The translations under genes and the position numbers were made by a program. From the NCBI GenBank assembly GCA_014905825.1, contig JACGCN010000046.1, positions 186,001 through 250,000 on the forward strand: a stretch of DNA of 64,000 bases, read 5' to 3'. Within the stretch, counting starts at the first letter, position 1. The number at the start of each line of letters is the position of its first letter. The notes beneath the pieces were generated by a model. It saw nothing but the letters and a program-made list of their open reading frames with translations. It did no database searches and had not been told where the DNA came from. Source of the stretch: Lyophyllum atratum. Taxonomy: Eukaryota > Basidiomycota > Agaricomycetes > Agaricales > Lyophyllaceae. Below, in pieces: positions 43,660-57,152 of the stretch.

Positions 43660-46600
43660 AGAAGCTCCAATCCGCAGAACTCTGATGCCGTCCTCGTCGT
43701 TACACGTGTTTAGCTGACGGCTAGGCTATGCCACATATGCTTCCATCCACCACACAAGATCGACGAAGACGCCTCCAGCGAGATCTCGGTCGCCCCACTC
43801 GGCCGTTAAGGTCCTTCGTCATCACAACACGTGTAACGCCCATCAACGACTCTAAACGGAAGGAAAATCTCGCGGCTATTGTTGTTGATGTTGTTGGCGT
43901 AGGTCCACGGCCGCCTTCTGATGTTCATCTCCATGCCCGACGTCCCGAGCACTAAATTTTCTTGTTGTCGCCCCCACAAATGAGCACCCGTACCACCCGA
44001 GCATCAAGAAACGTGCCTTCCCAGTAGAGAAGTCGCATGATGCGCCACATCAGTTTGATCAAACTATCCTGTGTGGGAGCCTCGGTAAGCATCTGCTTTG
44101 CCGGTCTCAGTACATCCGACTGAATCTGTGCGGTAGTTGGACAGATTGGCGCTACTGTATGCTTGAGCCGCCGATATCTCATTATTCAAATTATTCAACC
44201 TCCTCCGTCAGACAAGATCGGCGCGTGCCTAAGCGAACGTCGCACAGTGCCCACGTCTCTCCTAATATCCACCGGCACTCTCGGTGACGGAAGCTCAATT
44301 ACCTATCTCTCCAGGTCGTAAATTTGGCTTGTCATGCTGATGACCACCCCGAGTACCTTTTGAGAGATATTGTGATGAATTCGACGTATGTGTTCTTCTT
44401 CATGTGTGGGACCTGACTAAGGATCTCGTATCAGATGTTCAATTAGCCTCGAAAGACAAATCGTCAGATGGGGATATATCAAGGTTGGTGGCGGCGCCCA
44501 GGATCTACAGACGCTATATCGGCGGACTCTGTCCCATTGAACGGCCATCGGAGTCGGTAATCCCAAGGTAGCCTACTGTGCCGATGTACTCTCACCGCAT
44601 GCCATGAGGATCGCGAATATTGCGCGCAGGGTGCTCAGTTGGACACACATCTTCAAACAATATATTCCTTCACATTTCCATCAATTTTCGGTGACCATCT
44701 GACTCTCTGTGGTCAACATTGGAGACACCCCACAGAAGCCCTTGGCTTTCCTACAATAGAAACAATCTCCGCGCGGCCGCCTCTCGCTCTCTCGGGGAGA
44801 CCCACTCATTCAGGGCATACAGTTCGAGTCTTATCCCCTCCGCTCCGACCTACAGGAAAAGTGGGATCGATTCACGTCGAGTTTTGGTTCTGTCACCATG
44901 ATGTGGCATGGATGTCTCCTGACCCTCGTTCACGGATGTCACCATGTTCTCCTTCATGGTTCCGGCTTCAGTCCCCGGTATCCAACGTCCATGAGGGATC
45001 AGCGCCACTAGCCAACTTTCACGCTTCCTAACGTTGCGTTTCACATGCTGCCCGATAGCCAGACCGTCTTTCTGAATTGAGTGCGCGGGTGCCAACATTC
45101 GCCTTTGTTCCCAATGGATGTTCTCTACGGGTTATTAAGGTCGAACTTCTGTCCTTCTGTCAATCAGATAACGGGTCTCTCAAGTCATTGTGCAAGAAGT
45201 ACGACATCGTCCAGCCCCTCCGCGTTTCAGTCCGAGTTCTAACTAACTCTATCTTAGGCTTTCCCGATGGATCATAGCTGCAAAGCTTAGTGATGGGCCC
45301 TGTGCGTCAGGGCATAGCTTTATCCTTCGAATGGATACATTGAGACGTCCGACATGCCCAACGCAGTCGTGGTGCCGAACGCGCTTGAAATAGGGCATCT
45401 TCTTGGAAGATTTCTATCTAGGTTCAGCGAGCAATGAGGAGGCGGACATGTCGGGATGCTCAAAATACAATGTTGTATGGCCTTTCGGGCACAGGAAGGA
45501 GTGTAGAAGAACACCGGCGCTTGCTGTGTTGTAGTGTCAAAAACATAGCCACTTGTTAAATCAGTTACGCTGCGCGTCGGCAATGTCGGCTTGTACACAT
45601 TTGTGTTTGTTTCCCTCTCAATGCGCTGTCCAACAACGCGTGAAGGTTTCCATCTTGTCTCTCCCTTCACTGCTCAGTCTCTTGACGGTCACGGCCCTCA
45701 TGACCCCTGTGATTCGGACGGAGATCTTTCCGTATCCCTGCTCTAATTGCGTGCTTGGAGTCCGGTTCAACATTGCTAGAGATCGATAACGGCCCATGTG
45801 TGCATCTGGCTCGCATTTGGCCGTGGATTTTGCCCATCCTGGATGGATCATTGAAGGGGCCTCAAGTGGTGAATCTTTCCATCCCTGTAATTCATGTGCT
45901 AATCTCGCTGTAATTCCGTCCTCAGGTTGTCAGGGTTGCTGTTCGCATTTCTCCTGGTGCCGTGCAGGTACTCGGCAGGCACTACGTCATCTGCGGGGTA
46001 CGCGAACAACATCCCTGTACCCCACACCCTGTTCGTCCCGGAACCTACTCTCCAGCCTCGGGGAGATATTCGATACGACATACTTTTAATGCCCGCCGAC
46101 AACGTGTTCACTGCCTCAAGAGAGGATTGACGTCGGCCCTGCATGTTTCGGATCCTGCCTACGTTACCGTTTTCTCATTGTCGCCGACAGGCTGGAACGG
46201 AGCGCATGGTCTCGTGAGCCTCGTGAGCAGCCTTGTACTTTTGACGACTAAAGCCTATCTGATCGCACAATCAGGACTCGGGCGCCCATGAGCCTGGCCT
46301 TCAGAGATCTCTTACTCCATCACGGTCGTGGCTTGAAGATTCAAGGAATGTCAGGAATCCCATTGGCCTGGGATCTGCTGGCGTTCAGCGAATGCGCATA
46401 TGTATTTGATCTCAAGGAACTCGGTCCGCAAATCGTATTGGATGGACGACAAGTTACCTAACCCAAACCTAACCACTATGGAAGGGCTTTGAAGCTCGGG
46501 CTTAGGGTATGACGCAATGTAATCTCTGCACCCTGCCGTCGCTGAGCGCAGCCCAGTGATCGATATCCAATACTAATCGATCGAATTGCACCTTAATACA

Positions 46601-47214
46601 GCACGGCCGCTCGTGGTCTGCAAAGAACGGATCTTACTCCTCCAAAATCTCGGGCAATGGCCTGGATGGTCACCCGAGATTGCGTCTCGCTTCCGCTGGC
46701 CATCCGCGGAGGCATATTACGATGTTCGGTCAAAAGTCCAGCTGACTACCCGGAGTTTGCAAGTGCCGGATACAGTATCATTACCCCGAGGGTTTGGCGT
46801 AGGGTTGACAGACAAGGCAATGTGTTCACGAACTATCGGATACATCGCTCCGATCCCAGTGATTTCGCTCATGAGATCTGCTTTGGCTTCCAGCCCCAGC
46901 CCTCCCCCCCTCGGGGAAATATCTGCCAACCTGTCAGGCAAGACCTGAAATGTATTCCCATACTCACTGATCTCTCCTTGCACCTTTGCCTCGTGTTCTT
47001 GCGCCATCACAACTTCGAACTTGGCCATCTTGGCTGATCACGTGTATCACGTGCTGTTTAAGGGCCGGTTATGATCATGATCGTGGTTCTGGTCGACGGC
47101 CACTTTCGAGGCTTGTCATCCGCCCTGTTGGGGGTGTGAGCTCCCAGCGCCGGCCTTCCAAACGACTTCCTGCAAGACAACTAAACACTAGACTAGCGGA
47201 GAATTATAAGCAAC
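43660..47214. other. Long gene-poor stretch
   Basis: No supported gene. Opposed open frames at 46586-47037 overlap each other on both strands and neither shows a known motif. Two CACGTG-type words stand close together at about 47038-47055. Confidence 0.4.
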
Positions 47215-48363
47215 ATGATCTGCACGTCTTTTACGAAGCAATGGTTAGCATCATCCAAGCTTTGAAGCTCATATGTCCTGACAGCGACGCTTTTCAGTGC
47301 TATTTCCCCTACTGTGTGGTCTCGCCTTCCCACCGAACTGACGAGAGAAATTATCTTATACCTGGCGTCCATGGACATCAGGACGGCTCTCGACCTTCGA
47401 CTCATCTCGCGGTACACAAATGTCTGGGTCCTGCCATTACTATTCCACACCCTTACATTTACCACCCCCGACCACATAACACGCTTCGCATCTACTCTTC
47501 TTCCCAAACGGAAGCTCCACATACCAGCATTGAAGTCAGACCTTCACAACTTCCCTCGCCCTCTATCCACCTATACAATCGAGTCACTCGCGTTAGTCGT
47601 CAATACTCGGCTTCCATCAGTCGAGACAGCACTAGCGAACGTCGCTCCGGCGTTTACACGGCTCAAGGATCTCGTCATAACCGGTCAGAACCTTTCGGCC
47701 AACGCACATTGGCTACGCAAGCACCCCATCCATCCTAAAAACATGATGATTTTACACTTCGGCTCGCCGCACCTCGTCAATTACCATGACTCCATATTTC
47801 GACACGTTACCCACCTCTATACATCTACGCTGCACGGCCACCGAAGTTCTTTCGTGACGGATCTCCCACAGCTGACCCACCTCGCCGTCCATACACGTAT
47901 GAACCACCCGGCCGAAGTCGTATCGATCATCGCAGAGAACTTCCTCGAACTCCTCGAGGTAACACAGCAGCTACACCTATTCGTTTTCGTTCTCGACGCC
48001 GAAGACTTTTACGACGACAGACTCAAGGAGTGGATGCGTATATTGGCCCCGTGCCTTGAGGACAAGCGGTTCATAGTCCTCCCTCATTTCCGCAGCCCAC
48101 ACATGGAGTGGGAGGATATGGTTAAGGGCCAGAATAGTGTCTGGGACCGAGCAACTGCTTGGCGCGATGTTCACAAAAAAGACGACTTGTGCGAGGTTCT
48201 TCTGTACAGGGAGGAAGCGATGGAGCAGCTGCGGGTGGAAAGGACACTGCTCGTGAAGAAGAAGCTCGTGGAGTGGGAGATTGACCTTATACAGCGAGAA
48301 GGCTACGTGTCGTATGAGGGAGATCTTACCGAGCGACGTGAGGCCACTGCCATGTTTCATTAG
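47215..48363 (+). CDS. F-box-type protein
   Basis: A short first exon 47215-47243 joins exon 2 (47298-48363) across a 54-nt intron with a CTGAC branch-site word, giving 364 residues. The N-terminal F-box reads VWSRLPTELTREIILYLAS and continues LRLISRYTNVWVLPLLF, about residues 16-60. The rest (LPSVETALANVAPAFTRLKD, then FRHVTHLYTSTLHGH) is the leucine/histidine-rich repeat-like body common in agaricomycete F-box families that act as substrate adaptors of SCF ubiquitin ligases. The long open frame has no ATG of its own before the F-box, which is why the upstream exon is needed. Substrate unknown. Confidence 0.8.
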
Positions 48364-51211
48364 CTCACTCGTTTAATCGTTCTCTTTGCATAGTTTACAC
48401 CCGCACTCGTGAGTAAATCTATTTTTACTACAAAGATTGAAATAGCTGACCTGGGCTGCTTCAGCGTACCCGAGACTGCAAGCATTCTAAGAACTCCTTG
48501 TCGCGGTCGTCTCCCGACCTCACTTCGGAATCAGACGAACTCACTTCTATCGACTATCGTTTACCATGATAACATACATCGCTACCAAAGTGTCCATTTG
48601 AGTTTTGCGGTTCACTTCTCAGCTACCTCATCTACACCTCATTCCGCGCTCGGTCGATATTCCCCATCATGAGAGATCATGCTTCCCAGTTGCCATGGCT
48701 TCCTGCCATCGATGTTGGGACAGTGCTTCAAGGACCCCACCCTTCATTCTCCACCCTCCTTCTGCGTCTTCTCGAGGCTTCGTTCGACAGATGGCGCATC
48801 ACAGGAACATGGACGAGAATCGTTTCGTATAATCTCCACCCTAAATCTCAGGAAACCTTCGGATATCCATGGGCGTCGTCTTCCATGCTGTTGCCCCCTT
48901 ATTGATGGTCATGATCAGACGAAAATCGCGGATAATTGGCATCATCCACCATAACCCTACTTTTCGCTCCCTCGCATGGCTTGTCCACCCACAAAGCGCG
49001 AGCCACAATTACAAGTCACCACCTGGTCCGGTTTCCGGATTACTGTGTACGCCGGAAGGTATCATGACATTGCTATCGCCACTGCCACACCGAACATATC
49101 TGTTCAGGCCTTCAGTCTGTACCCTTCTTTGGACCTTCTTCGAACACACAGAACAGCCGACACACCCGATGATTACTGTCATACTTATCGAACCCCCGTA
49201 TCTGTATCATCTGCACCTCAAATCGTGATCGCGCGTATCGCCTAATCCACATTCGAAGATAGCTGCGTTTGGTATATATATCCTCGAGACGAGAAGTCCT
49301 CATCAGTACTATCACGCGCAATCGGACGGACGTGTCTGTCCGTTAGTACCCGAGCCTCCGAGGTCAAGCCGACCACAACAAGACTTTATTGGCCCTCCTC
49401 CGCGCATGACGATGAGCGCCATGGTATACGCGCAATCCCATCATCGTTCCTGACGATCCACCATGTTTGGTAACCGCTACCAACATGGACTTTGCCCACC
49501 AAACTGCCCATGCTTCGTGGCACCACGCGGGGTCCCCACTGTTTTAGCCATTCGGAAGGGCATTTTCGCCATCGAAGTCGTCCAGGACATCAACCCCCGC
49601 GGACCCGCTCGCACGTATGAGCAAATCCTGCGCCAATTCGGCAATTTAGTAGGGCGCTCTCGCCCGCTGGTCGAAACACGTGGCACGTCCTTGACAGATC
49701 CCGACCCCAGATTGATGACTTGGATTCCATGGCCCTTTCAGTCGCGACTGTCACTTGTTCTGTCAGCCATCGTCCTTCTCATCGCCCACAAATAATCCCA
49801 GGTCCCAAATCGCTGTGGATGCAACACGTTTTGCGACGTACGGGGAATGCGTTTCTCCTCCGGCGATTCCCATCATGCGCCGAAGCCAGCTATATGTGGC
49901 TTTCCCGTTTTTCACGGGTTTTTCCTTACGTGCCCTGCGCAGGATGGTACCCATGACCTTGATTCACATTCGCGATATACAATATACAGTGATCAACACG
50001 GACCTACAGAAGGATCTTGTTGGTACCCAGAGACGTTCGAATTAGCGTTAGCGCGAGCTTATTGACCTTCCAGGAAATCCCTTTCGGATTTCCTTTCTGG
50101 GGCTTATCGCCCGCTGAGGTCTTCCCAGCATCAGACTTTCGACTGGTAGCTCTTTCAAGTTGGGTACGGCATGGCATAGTTATGGCAAAATTAAATGCAC
50201 CCGGACCTCTTTTTCATAGACTGTTGCTTATGTGGACAATGTTCAGTTGGGAAGTAAGGTTAAAGTTCTCGAGATGGATGGATTATTGATTAAAGAATTT
50301 CATAATTTAGCTGCTTACCACCCCATCTAACGACTGAGTCGTCCTCGATGTATCAAAGTCTTCCAAGGTTCTGGTACCAAAGCTAGCTGTCATATCGAAA
50401 CCCAAGATGGCTGCCAAAGCTCGATTTCAGACTGCCGAACAAATGACCGTTGACCTCGTCCTATGTTCGTGCCTTTAAAAGCTTGTTGACGTGTCTGGAC
50501 CAGTTCCATTCAGTCTGGCTTGCCAACTCTCCTAGAAGGAGCCATATGCCTTCCTTGAACATGATACTCTGGCGCTGGTAGGGCATTCGTAATATAAACT
50601 CGTGTCATCTAGTCGAGGAATATTCTCGTACATTTCTCCCTGACATGCCTGTAATAGCATTCCGAAAACTGTGACCTCAACAACTCGAAGTGAGGTGTTC
50701 TTCGGATCTGAGAGATGCTGCGATCCTTCTCCTGTTGGTTGCGTTGATAATTTGCGAGCAGATATGGAAAAGAGAGGCGTCACAGTCGTTCACGCCAATG
50801 AAGATGGCTTCATTGTTTGCAACTACCTCATGATCACTACAATCAGATAAACGCGTTATCTTATCACTATCAGCTTCGGGCATTTGCGACGTTGTTCTTC
50901 ACATCAGTGATCATCAAGAATACCTATTTTCCCGACCCCCTTGGGTGGCGGAATGCACAGGCCTTGTTTTCACGAAGTGTGGCTGGCACCCCTACCATTG
51001 TTGTACAGGGCGTTGTACAGGTGGCTTGTAACCATTGCTATATTCCTGTCAGACTTCGCTGAGTCTTCCACAGCATCGCCATAATACGCGAAGGCCTGCA
51101 CCGCCCGTCACGAACTCAGACTTGAGCCTCGTGTTTTCTCTCTATCCTCGTGTCTCATTCGACAGTACACCCTCGAAACTTTCCTCTTCTCTTCTCTCCA
51201 GAGCAAGCTCG
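48364..51211. other. Gene-poor stretch
   Basis: Several open frames (48669-49245, 49463-49795, 49755-50045) stay open for 70-110 codons but show no recognisable motif or paired splice sites. Nothing firm is supported. Confidence 0.4.
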
Positions 51212-52411
51212 ATGTCGGCGGAGTCTAAGCCGCTATGGATGCAACATGGGGGATGGTATCGACCTGTCATGGACTTATCAGCCCCCTGGGTTGGTAGTCC
51301 CGAGTTGGACAAACCACAGACGGCGCCATTTGTTTACGTTCGGCCGGTTGTCTTTCCGGAAACGCAGCATCATATGAGCCCACCAAGGCCCAAACCTGTC
51401 AAACTATCACTCAAACATACGACACGCCAGCCAAAGCGTAAACGGGTCCTCCTTTCACGAGTTTTGCACAGGTTAGCCGACAAGATCAGTGAGTATCTCT
51501 TTATCAGCGCAGTACAGTCCGAAATAACCATGATCTAGGCAGCGTGCCCGAAGTTGAAGCTCCAGGCTCGAAACCTCGCGTCAAAAAGGATTCGCGGATA
51601 GATGAAGTTGCATTACGAGAGTGGAAGGCATGGGGTTACTACGCTTACCCGAAGTTGCATGGTCAACATATTAAGAACTATCGTAAGCTGCCATTACTTC
51701 TTATAGAAATCGGCTCGTCTAAAACTCCTGTTCGCAGCTCCAGCGAGAGATGTACCGTCCAATGTCATTGTTGAGGAGGTTTTCAGGAGTCTTAAAGATG
51801 AGATGCAGTCTGTTCGCCCTGAGCGATGGATACGCGGTCTTCGGCATCCAGCCCTTCCTCCACGCCCTGAGAGATGGTTAGAACTGCGAAAGGGTGCTCC
51901 CCTGTCATTCCCTTGGAAGTGCCAGCTCAACCCGTTTCTGCAACACATCACTTTCGGTCGGCCTCACCTTGACTGGGACATTTCGGAATCTTCGGCGGAT
52001 TGCTACATGGGACAAACCGACGTTCTCATACCATTGACCAGGGCAGACAAGGCACAACCTGCGACATACCCGTTTCTTACCCACATGTACATCAACGCCA
52101 TCGCCGACGATCCTTACCCCGAGCATTTCTGGCCTTTCTACGTCGTCAACGAAAACGGGGTAACGGTAAAGGATGTTCTTGACAAGGTCCACGAAAACTT
52201 TCAACAGTATCTCAGTGTCGTCGAATTCCAATCATGGGAGGGACACTACCACCGTCAAAACGCAGCTAGGATCGCATTCGAATCGCGATGGGGTCATACC
52301 CGTGGGCAACATGCACGACGCCTTGACGTCCTTGGCACGCATTGCATGTTCAGAGGTCTAGAGCCCCATCCAAACCGCGAGGGATGGATGATGTTTGTTG
52401 GATTGGCATGA
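51212..52411 (+). CDS. DUF6699-type agaricomycete protein
   Basis: Exons 51212-51488, 51539-51682 and 51738-52411 give 364 residues with clean junctions. The N-terminal half is basic and Pro-rich (KRKRVLLSRVLHRLADK). The C-terminal half carries the conserved block I associate with DUF6699: LNPFLQHITFGRPHLDWDIS, then ATYPFLTHMYINAI, WPFYVVNENGVTVKDVLDKV and HARRLDVLGTHCMFRGLEP. This domain is nearly restricted to agaricomycetes, expanded in copy number and of unknown role. No signal peptide or membrane segment is seen. It is followed 320 bases later, on the same strand, by the Crinkler-like gene. Confidence 0.75.
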
Positions 52412-52734
52412 TTTTCGTCTTGAGGGATCTAAAACCGGTTTCCCCCCCTATACCTCTCCCTCACGTTTTCTTTACCACACACTTAACCAAACCTGCATTC
52501 ACGGACATAGTCTAGCATAGCCATTATTCTCATCCCCCGCATCTCTCGCTTTCCATGTATCACCGCATAACGTTACGCTTTGTTGTCCGCTTATTTTCTC
52601 TTTAGGTCTCGGATGTTTGGCGGGACTGTCAGCTTGGTCGTACGGAAAGGCGCATTTCGGGCGTTTATACAGCACAGATTAGGAGCGGGTCCCGAATTCA
52701 AGTTCCTACGCCCTTCGACGTCTGTTCCCTGTCA
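52412..52734. other. Promoter region of the Crinkler-like gene
   Basis: T/C-rich sequence without coding signal. A TTATAC word about 70 bases before the ATG at 52735 is a weak TATA candidate. Confidence 0.35.
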
Positions 52735-55063
52735 ATGAGCAACCTACGCATCCTTTTCTTGGGCGTCGCAAGTACGGACAGCGCATATGAACCCATCGGC
52801 GCAGAGGTTTACGTCGACATCGCTTCAGATGCTTCCGTGTACGACCTCGCCCAAAAAATCGTAGACCGTGGGCCTGGTCGTGCAGCCAGCGTACGCGCTG
52901 CAGATATCGTCCTCTGGAAGCTCAAGCCTCCTATTCCCACTGCCAAGCCCCCGGATCTTCGCAATGCATTGTCAGTGTTTCGTCTTGATATGGATACGGG
53001 CGAGGAGCAAGATGGCAAGGCTGAATTCCTCAACCCTGGGAACCCGGTGTCCTCTTATTTCGACGCAAAGGATCTCACTGGGATGGGGAATATCCACCTT
53101 CTTGCGTGCTACCCATATAGCGATGATGGTAAGCTCTCATTGTTCACCATGATGCGCCTTGGTACGGATGCTAAAGCGCACGCAGGAGGGCCTGAGCCCA
53201 AGCGCCGCCGCGTCGTAGGAGAGTACACGGATGTCGAAAGTGAGCCTTCTTTTACCGTCGACTCCAGTACATCTTCTTTTCGCATCGCTGACTCCGCGTA
53301 GATGCATTCTGGAAGGCACTTTGGAATGCTTCTCCAGAACAGGTCCCCTTTTTTGTGCTGCAGGAGCTGTTAACAGATGAAACCCTCGACGACCCGGATG
53401 TTCTAGTCCCGGCGAAATTCTGGACTTTACAAATTCCGCCCGACATGGTGTCCGCTCTTCCACTCCCTCTGCAATCTACTCTTCTCCGCGACGACTATTT
53501 CGAGGCGTTGCGAGCTCTATTCCGAGCTGTGGGATGGCAAGCTTCTACAATCCACAACCCTGATGATCAGTCCAGGCCCGAAAACCCATTTCTCAACCAA
53601 CGTAGCCACACGGTCAAGTCTGCAGGTTTCATCCTCACGGGTCATCCGGGGATCGGTACGCAAACATTACTGCTTCGATCGCGTTTGTATCTAATTTTGT
53701 TTTGCCCAGGTAAAACGGCATGGCTCCCGCTGGTCCTTATCCTGCGTCTCCACGCAAAATTACCCACTATCTACCAGGTTGGGCCTCGTTCGACGTTGCT
53801 GTTCAACGGCTCCGGCGTCGAAAGAATCATGACGGATCTAAATGAAGACATCATCCGTGGCTTCAAGAAGGCGTGCGAGGTGGACGGTCCACTCCCTATC
53901 TGGGCTCTGATTGACTCGAACCTAGACCTAACGCGTGTGAACCCTCTTTATCTGACATCTGAGATATTTGTTGTTCAGACGCCATCCCCCCGAGCAAACC
54001 GCCTAGAATGGAAAAAGAAACAAAATATCAAAGCTCCCGAGTTCATCCTCCAGCCATTCACATTGTCAGAGCTGATCGCTGGGTATGTCGACATCATCTC
54101 ACAGGGAATGGAAAACTGACTTGATCTAGTCGGCAATTGCAACCTACAATCTGTCCAGTAGCCCTCCTCGCGGAGTTTTTTCATCAATATGGTCCATGCG
54201 CACGTCCTGCCTATATCAACTCGGAATCACGAGAACTCTTAGAAGAATATGGAACGCGTGTGCGAGCCCTGGTCCAGGATTTGAACGAGGATCAATTAGA
54301 ACGTATGCTCACTAAGGCCAAGTTCATGAACTACGAGCATACTACGTCCCATTCGATCCTTCTCATACGTCCGTCCGATTCTCGCCGGCTCCCTGTGATA
54401 TACCCTGCATCACATCACATCATGGGGCTTCTTGTTCATGCCTTCGACAAAACCAATGAGGATGCCCGCGATCGACTCTACCGGCGTTATTCCCAGCATC
54501 CCCAGACGAAAACCCTTGCCGGCTATCTTTTGGATGGAGGGATCCACAAGGTTTTTATCAGCGGGGGTGTCTGGGTCCTGAAGAAGATGGTGGAGTCCGG
54601 CTGGCAGGGTAAAACAAACAAGATTTGGAGTGCGGCGAAGGTGGAGAATGAGGAGATACGCTATCTTTCCATCAGTGCCAAAGGGTTTTCAATTACCACA
54701 AATAAGCCCGCTGACGCTTCGCCCACGGCCATCGACAAACATACCTTTACCACGCCGCGGAAGGAAACCCTCACCCCTGGGTACTATTACCCCTTCACGC
54801 GCAACCAGCCAACATTTGACTCCTTCCTGTACGAAGAGACGGACAAGAAGCATGCGGTCATCATGCAGGCGACTGTTGCATTGGATCATGGTGTGAAGTA
54901 CAAGGGCATCAAGCATCTGACGGACCTGGGGGTGGAAAAGATCACGTACATCGCCGTCACACCGCCTGACGTCTCGCTCAAACTCCCGTTTCCGCTTGCT
55001 GTGGACTCACTAGTGGGAGACCGGTACCAGCTTGAACTTGTGCATCTGCATGTTCAGCAATGA
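52735..55063 (+). CDS. Crinkler (CRN)-like protein: ubiquitin-like header, P-loop NTPase, REase-fold nuclease
   Basis: Exons 52735-53239, 53302-53655, 53710-54082 and 54130-55063 join to 721 residues. The N-terminus (about 1-115) is the Crinkler header, recognised from the beta-grasp-like pattern with GAEVYVDIASDASVYDLAQK and ADIVLWKLKPP. Next come FWKALWNASP and an AAA-like domain with Walker A GHPGIGKT near residues 282-289; the second intron falls inside that motif. The C-terminal domain has FDSFLYEE followed by AVIMQATVALDHGVK, matching the D..Q-x-T variant of the restriction-endonuclease fold seen in CRN proteins. Families of this build are described in oomycetes, chytrids and agaricomycetes as effector-type or genome-conflict proteins that act in the nucleus. 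All exons are open, so the gene looks functional. No secretion signal was seen. Confidence 0.82.
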
Positions 55064-55389
55064 TAGTTGTTTATGGAGGGGTGTTCTTGTAACAGTACTT
55101 GGCGTGTTTTCCTTGCTCATCAATCACAATCCACGCAACCGAACCAGTTACATGAAGCAGTAAAATTACAGAGCGACTGCCTCTACTGTCCTCGATTATC
55201 GCCTTTGTAGCAGAAAGACAAACTTCCTATTCATAAACCTTCACAAGGGCCTCGTCTCCCTGGTCAAGACGCACTGGTTGCCTAGCACGCCTTCAAAAGC
55301 GATCGCGAGCTCCAGAGCGGATTATGAGCTACTTGCCGTATCAGCAACTTCCATTCCCCATATTACGCGCACAAGATATTTTACCATCT
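55064..55389. other. Short convergent spacer
   Basis: 3' ends of the Crinkler-like gene and the helicase remnant meet here; no feature seen. Confidence 0.4.
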
Positions 55390-56376
55390 TTATGCCCACA
55401 TGGCCTTGTACTTCTTGTCGAACTCTGCTGTCGCACCACTGACGACTTTATAGACTTGCCAATCAGCATCCGTCACCTCTAGCGGTCTTTTGATTTTCTT
55501 TATCTCGTCATCTGCTCCTGAATCTTCTGTTTCGGCAGGATCGAAGGTCCCATACCCGCTGTCGAGGTCGACCTCCCCTGCTTCTCCCGCTGTGTTCATG
55601 CTGCAAGCCTCCTTCGATGCCTTTGTTAGAAGCTGTTCCAATGCCGACTTGATTGTCATCAACGTCAACATGAAGTCCTGTAGGAGGTACCATACATCGC
55701 CCTTCCTTATGCCGTTCGCTGCTGCGAGACTCGACACTTGACCATGAATATAGAAGTCGTATAGGTAGGCATTCAAAGAGTGCTCGTTCTCGTCAGGATT
55801 GTCGGATGCGAGGAATTTATCTAGTGATGGTATCGCATGCCCATTCAGATGCAGGCCGTCCCGTGCTGAATCGACTAACTCTTCCACAGTCCTGAATTTA
55901 TCTCCGTGACCCGAAGTTGCGGCAAAAGAAGAGCGGGCGACAACAGGAATGGCAGTCTCTTGGAGATAGCGACGAAAGGTTGGTAGAGGATTGGAGTGGG
56001 GATTCCTGTCGGAGTAATCTGTCTTGCTCAAGGGGAGGGTGTCATCTGGACCGAGCGTCGCCTGGTACTCTGTGGCATAAGTCACCGCATAATTGACGAA
56101 GACATGCAAGATGTCTTCGGCCCGCGTAGTCAAAACTTTATGAGCAAATTTTGGCAGCGGCGGAAGGACGATCATGGATGGGTACTTCTTGGCGAGTGCG
56201 GCGAGGTGTTTCTTTTCCGCATACACTCTGGAGAGGTACCGGCGACCGAATAGATGAGCCATGAGCATGATGAAGTCGTTTTGCGCAGTGATGATCGATG
56301 GCTCGTCGCAAATGTCGTGAAGGACGCCATCTTGGAAGAGGGCAACAAGTATGGTAGTCGAGACCCGCAAGGTCAA
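55390..56376 (-). pseudogene. C-terminal fragment of a DDX60/Ski2-like RNA helicase
   Basis: A 328-codon open frame matches the C-terminal part of DDX60-type DExD/H helicases: VALFQDGVLHDICDEPSI, LMAHLFGRRYL, then NAYLYDFYIHGQVSSLAAAN and RKGDVWYLLQDFMLTLMTIK. None of the ATPase motifs (Walker A, DEAH, QxxGRxGR) is present. The frame opens without an ATG and about 700 bases further upstream hold no helicase sequence, so the gene has lost at least its first three quarters. The remaining frame itself carries no lesion. It may be a recent truncation by rearrangement. Confidence 0.7.
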
Positions 56377-57152
56377 ATTTTGATTTCTCTGGCCTGAATT
56401 GACTAATCCAGGTCATGACCCCGTACACTCCTTGGGTATGGCCACTAATTTAAAGTCTGGCCCAGGTAATTATTCCTCCATTGTCATGTCAAAACGTAGC
56501 CTGGGGCCGCCGGGGTTCTACCCGTTGAACCTTCATGTCGAAGATGGTTTAACCGACGGCCTTACTACATGGACTATGTAAAGTAGATTGTGATGCAGCA
56601 CGAACATATTTACTGGCGATGCATTCGCGCCAACTCCTGGCGCTACAAGCTTCACCTGGAAGCACCGAGTGAGCGAGTGAGAAAGGATGGACAAGGTACG
56701 CAGCGAAGCCAGGAGGGTTTCATCGTCGTCCTAGGTTTGTGGTTGACGAGGTCGTGATGCCTGTGATGCCTAGAGAAATATGTAGTGTCGAAGAACACCG
56801 TGAGTCGATGACGGGGTTATCCGAGAACGGGTAGCTCTTTCTCTTCCACCCCTACCACCCCGCGCTCGCCTTTTCAACGGATATCATGAACGCGCTCTAC
56901 GGCCGGAGACAAGGGTTCGAGAGTGCTGCAGCATCTTCGTGACACGCGTGTATCACCAGTCCAACACGCAGGACATCCTCAATTCTGGTATCCTGGATCC
57001 TTCTTGACATGTCTGACATTTCCAGTCACGAGTACATATTCACCAGCCCACGAGTCTGAAGTCATACTATTACCAAGTCTTGAGCGGCGAGCGCCTTAAC
57101 TAGCGGCTAAACCCTGTTTCGACTTCTCATCTCCCATCCAATATGTCAACAG
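56377..57152. other. Intergenic, no supported gene
   Basis: Nothing recognised; the breakpoint of the truncated helicase presumably lies at its left edge. Confidence 0.4.

Noticed and set aside
46450..46475. Telomere-like CCTAACCC/CCTAACC words
   Set aside because: Only two imperfect copies within unique sequence; not a telomeric tract.
46586..47037. Open frames on both strands, one with a possible small intron
   Set aside because: Both strands are open over the same bases and neither shows a known domain.
49463..50045. Possible decayed paralogue of the DUF6699-type gene (shared word TGGATGCAACA)
   Set aside because: The similarity is a single 11-base word; the conserved blocks of the domain are absent.
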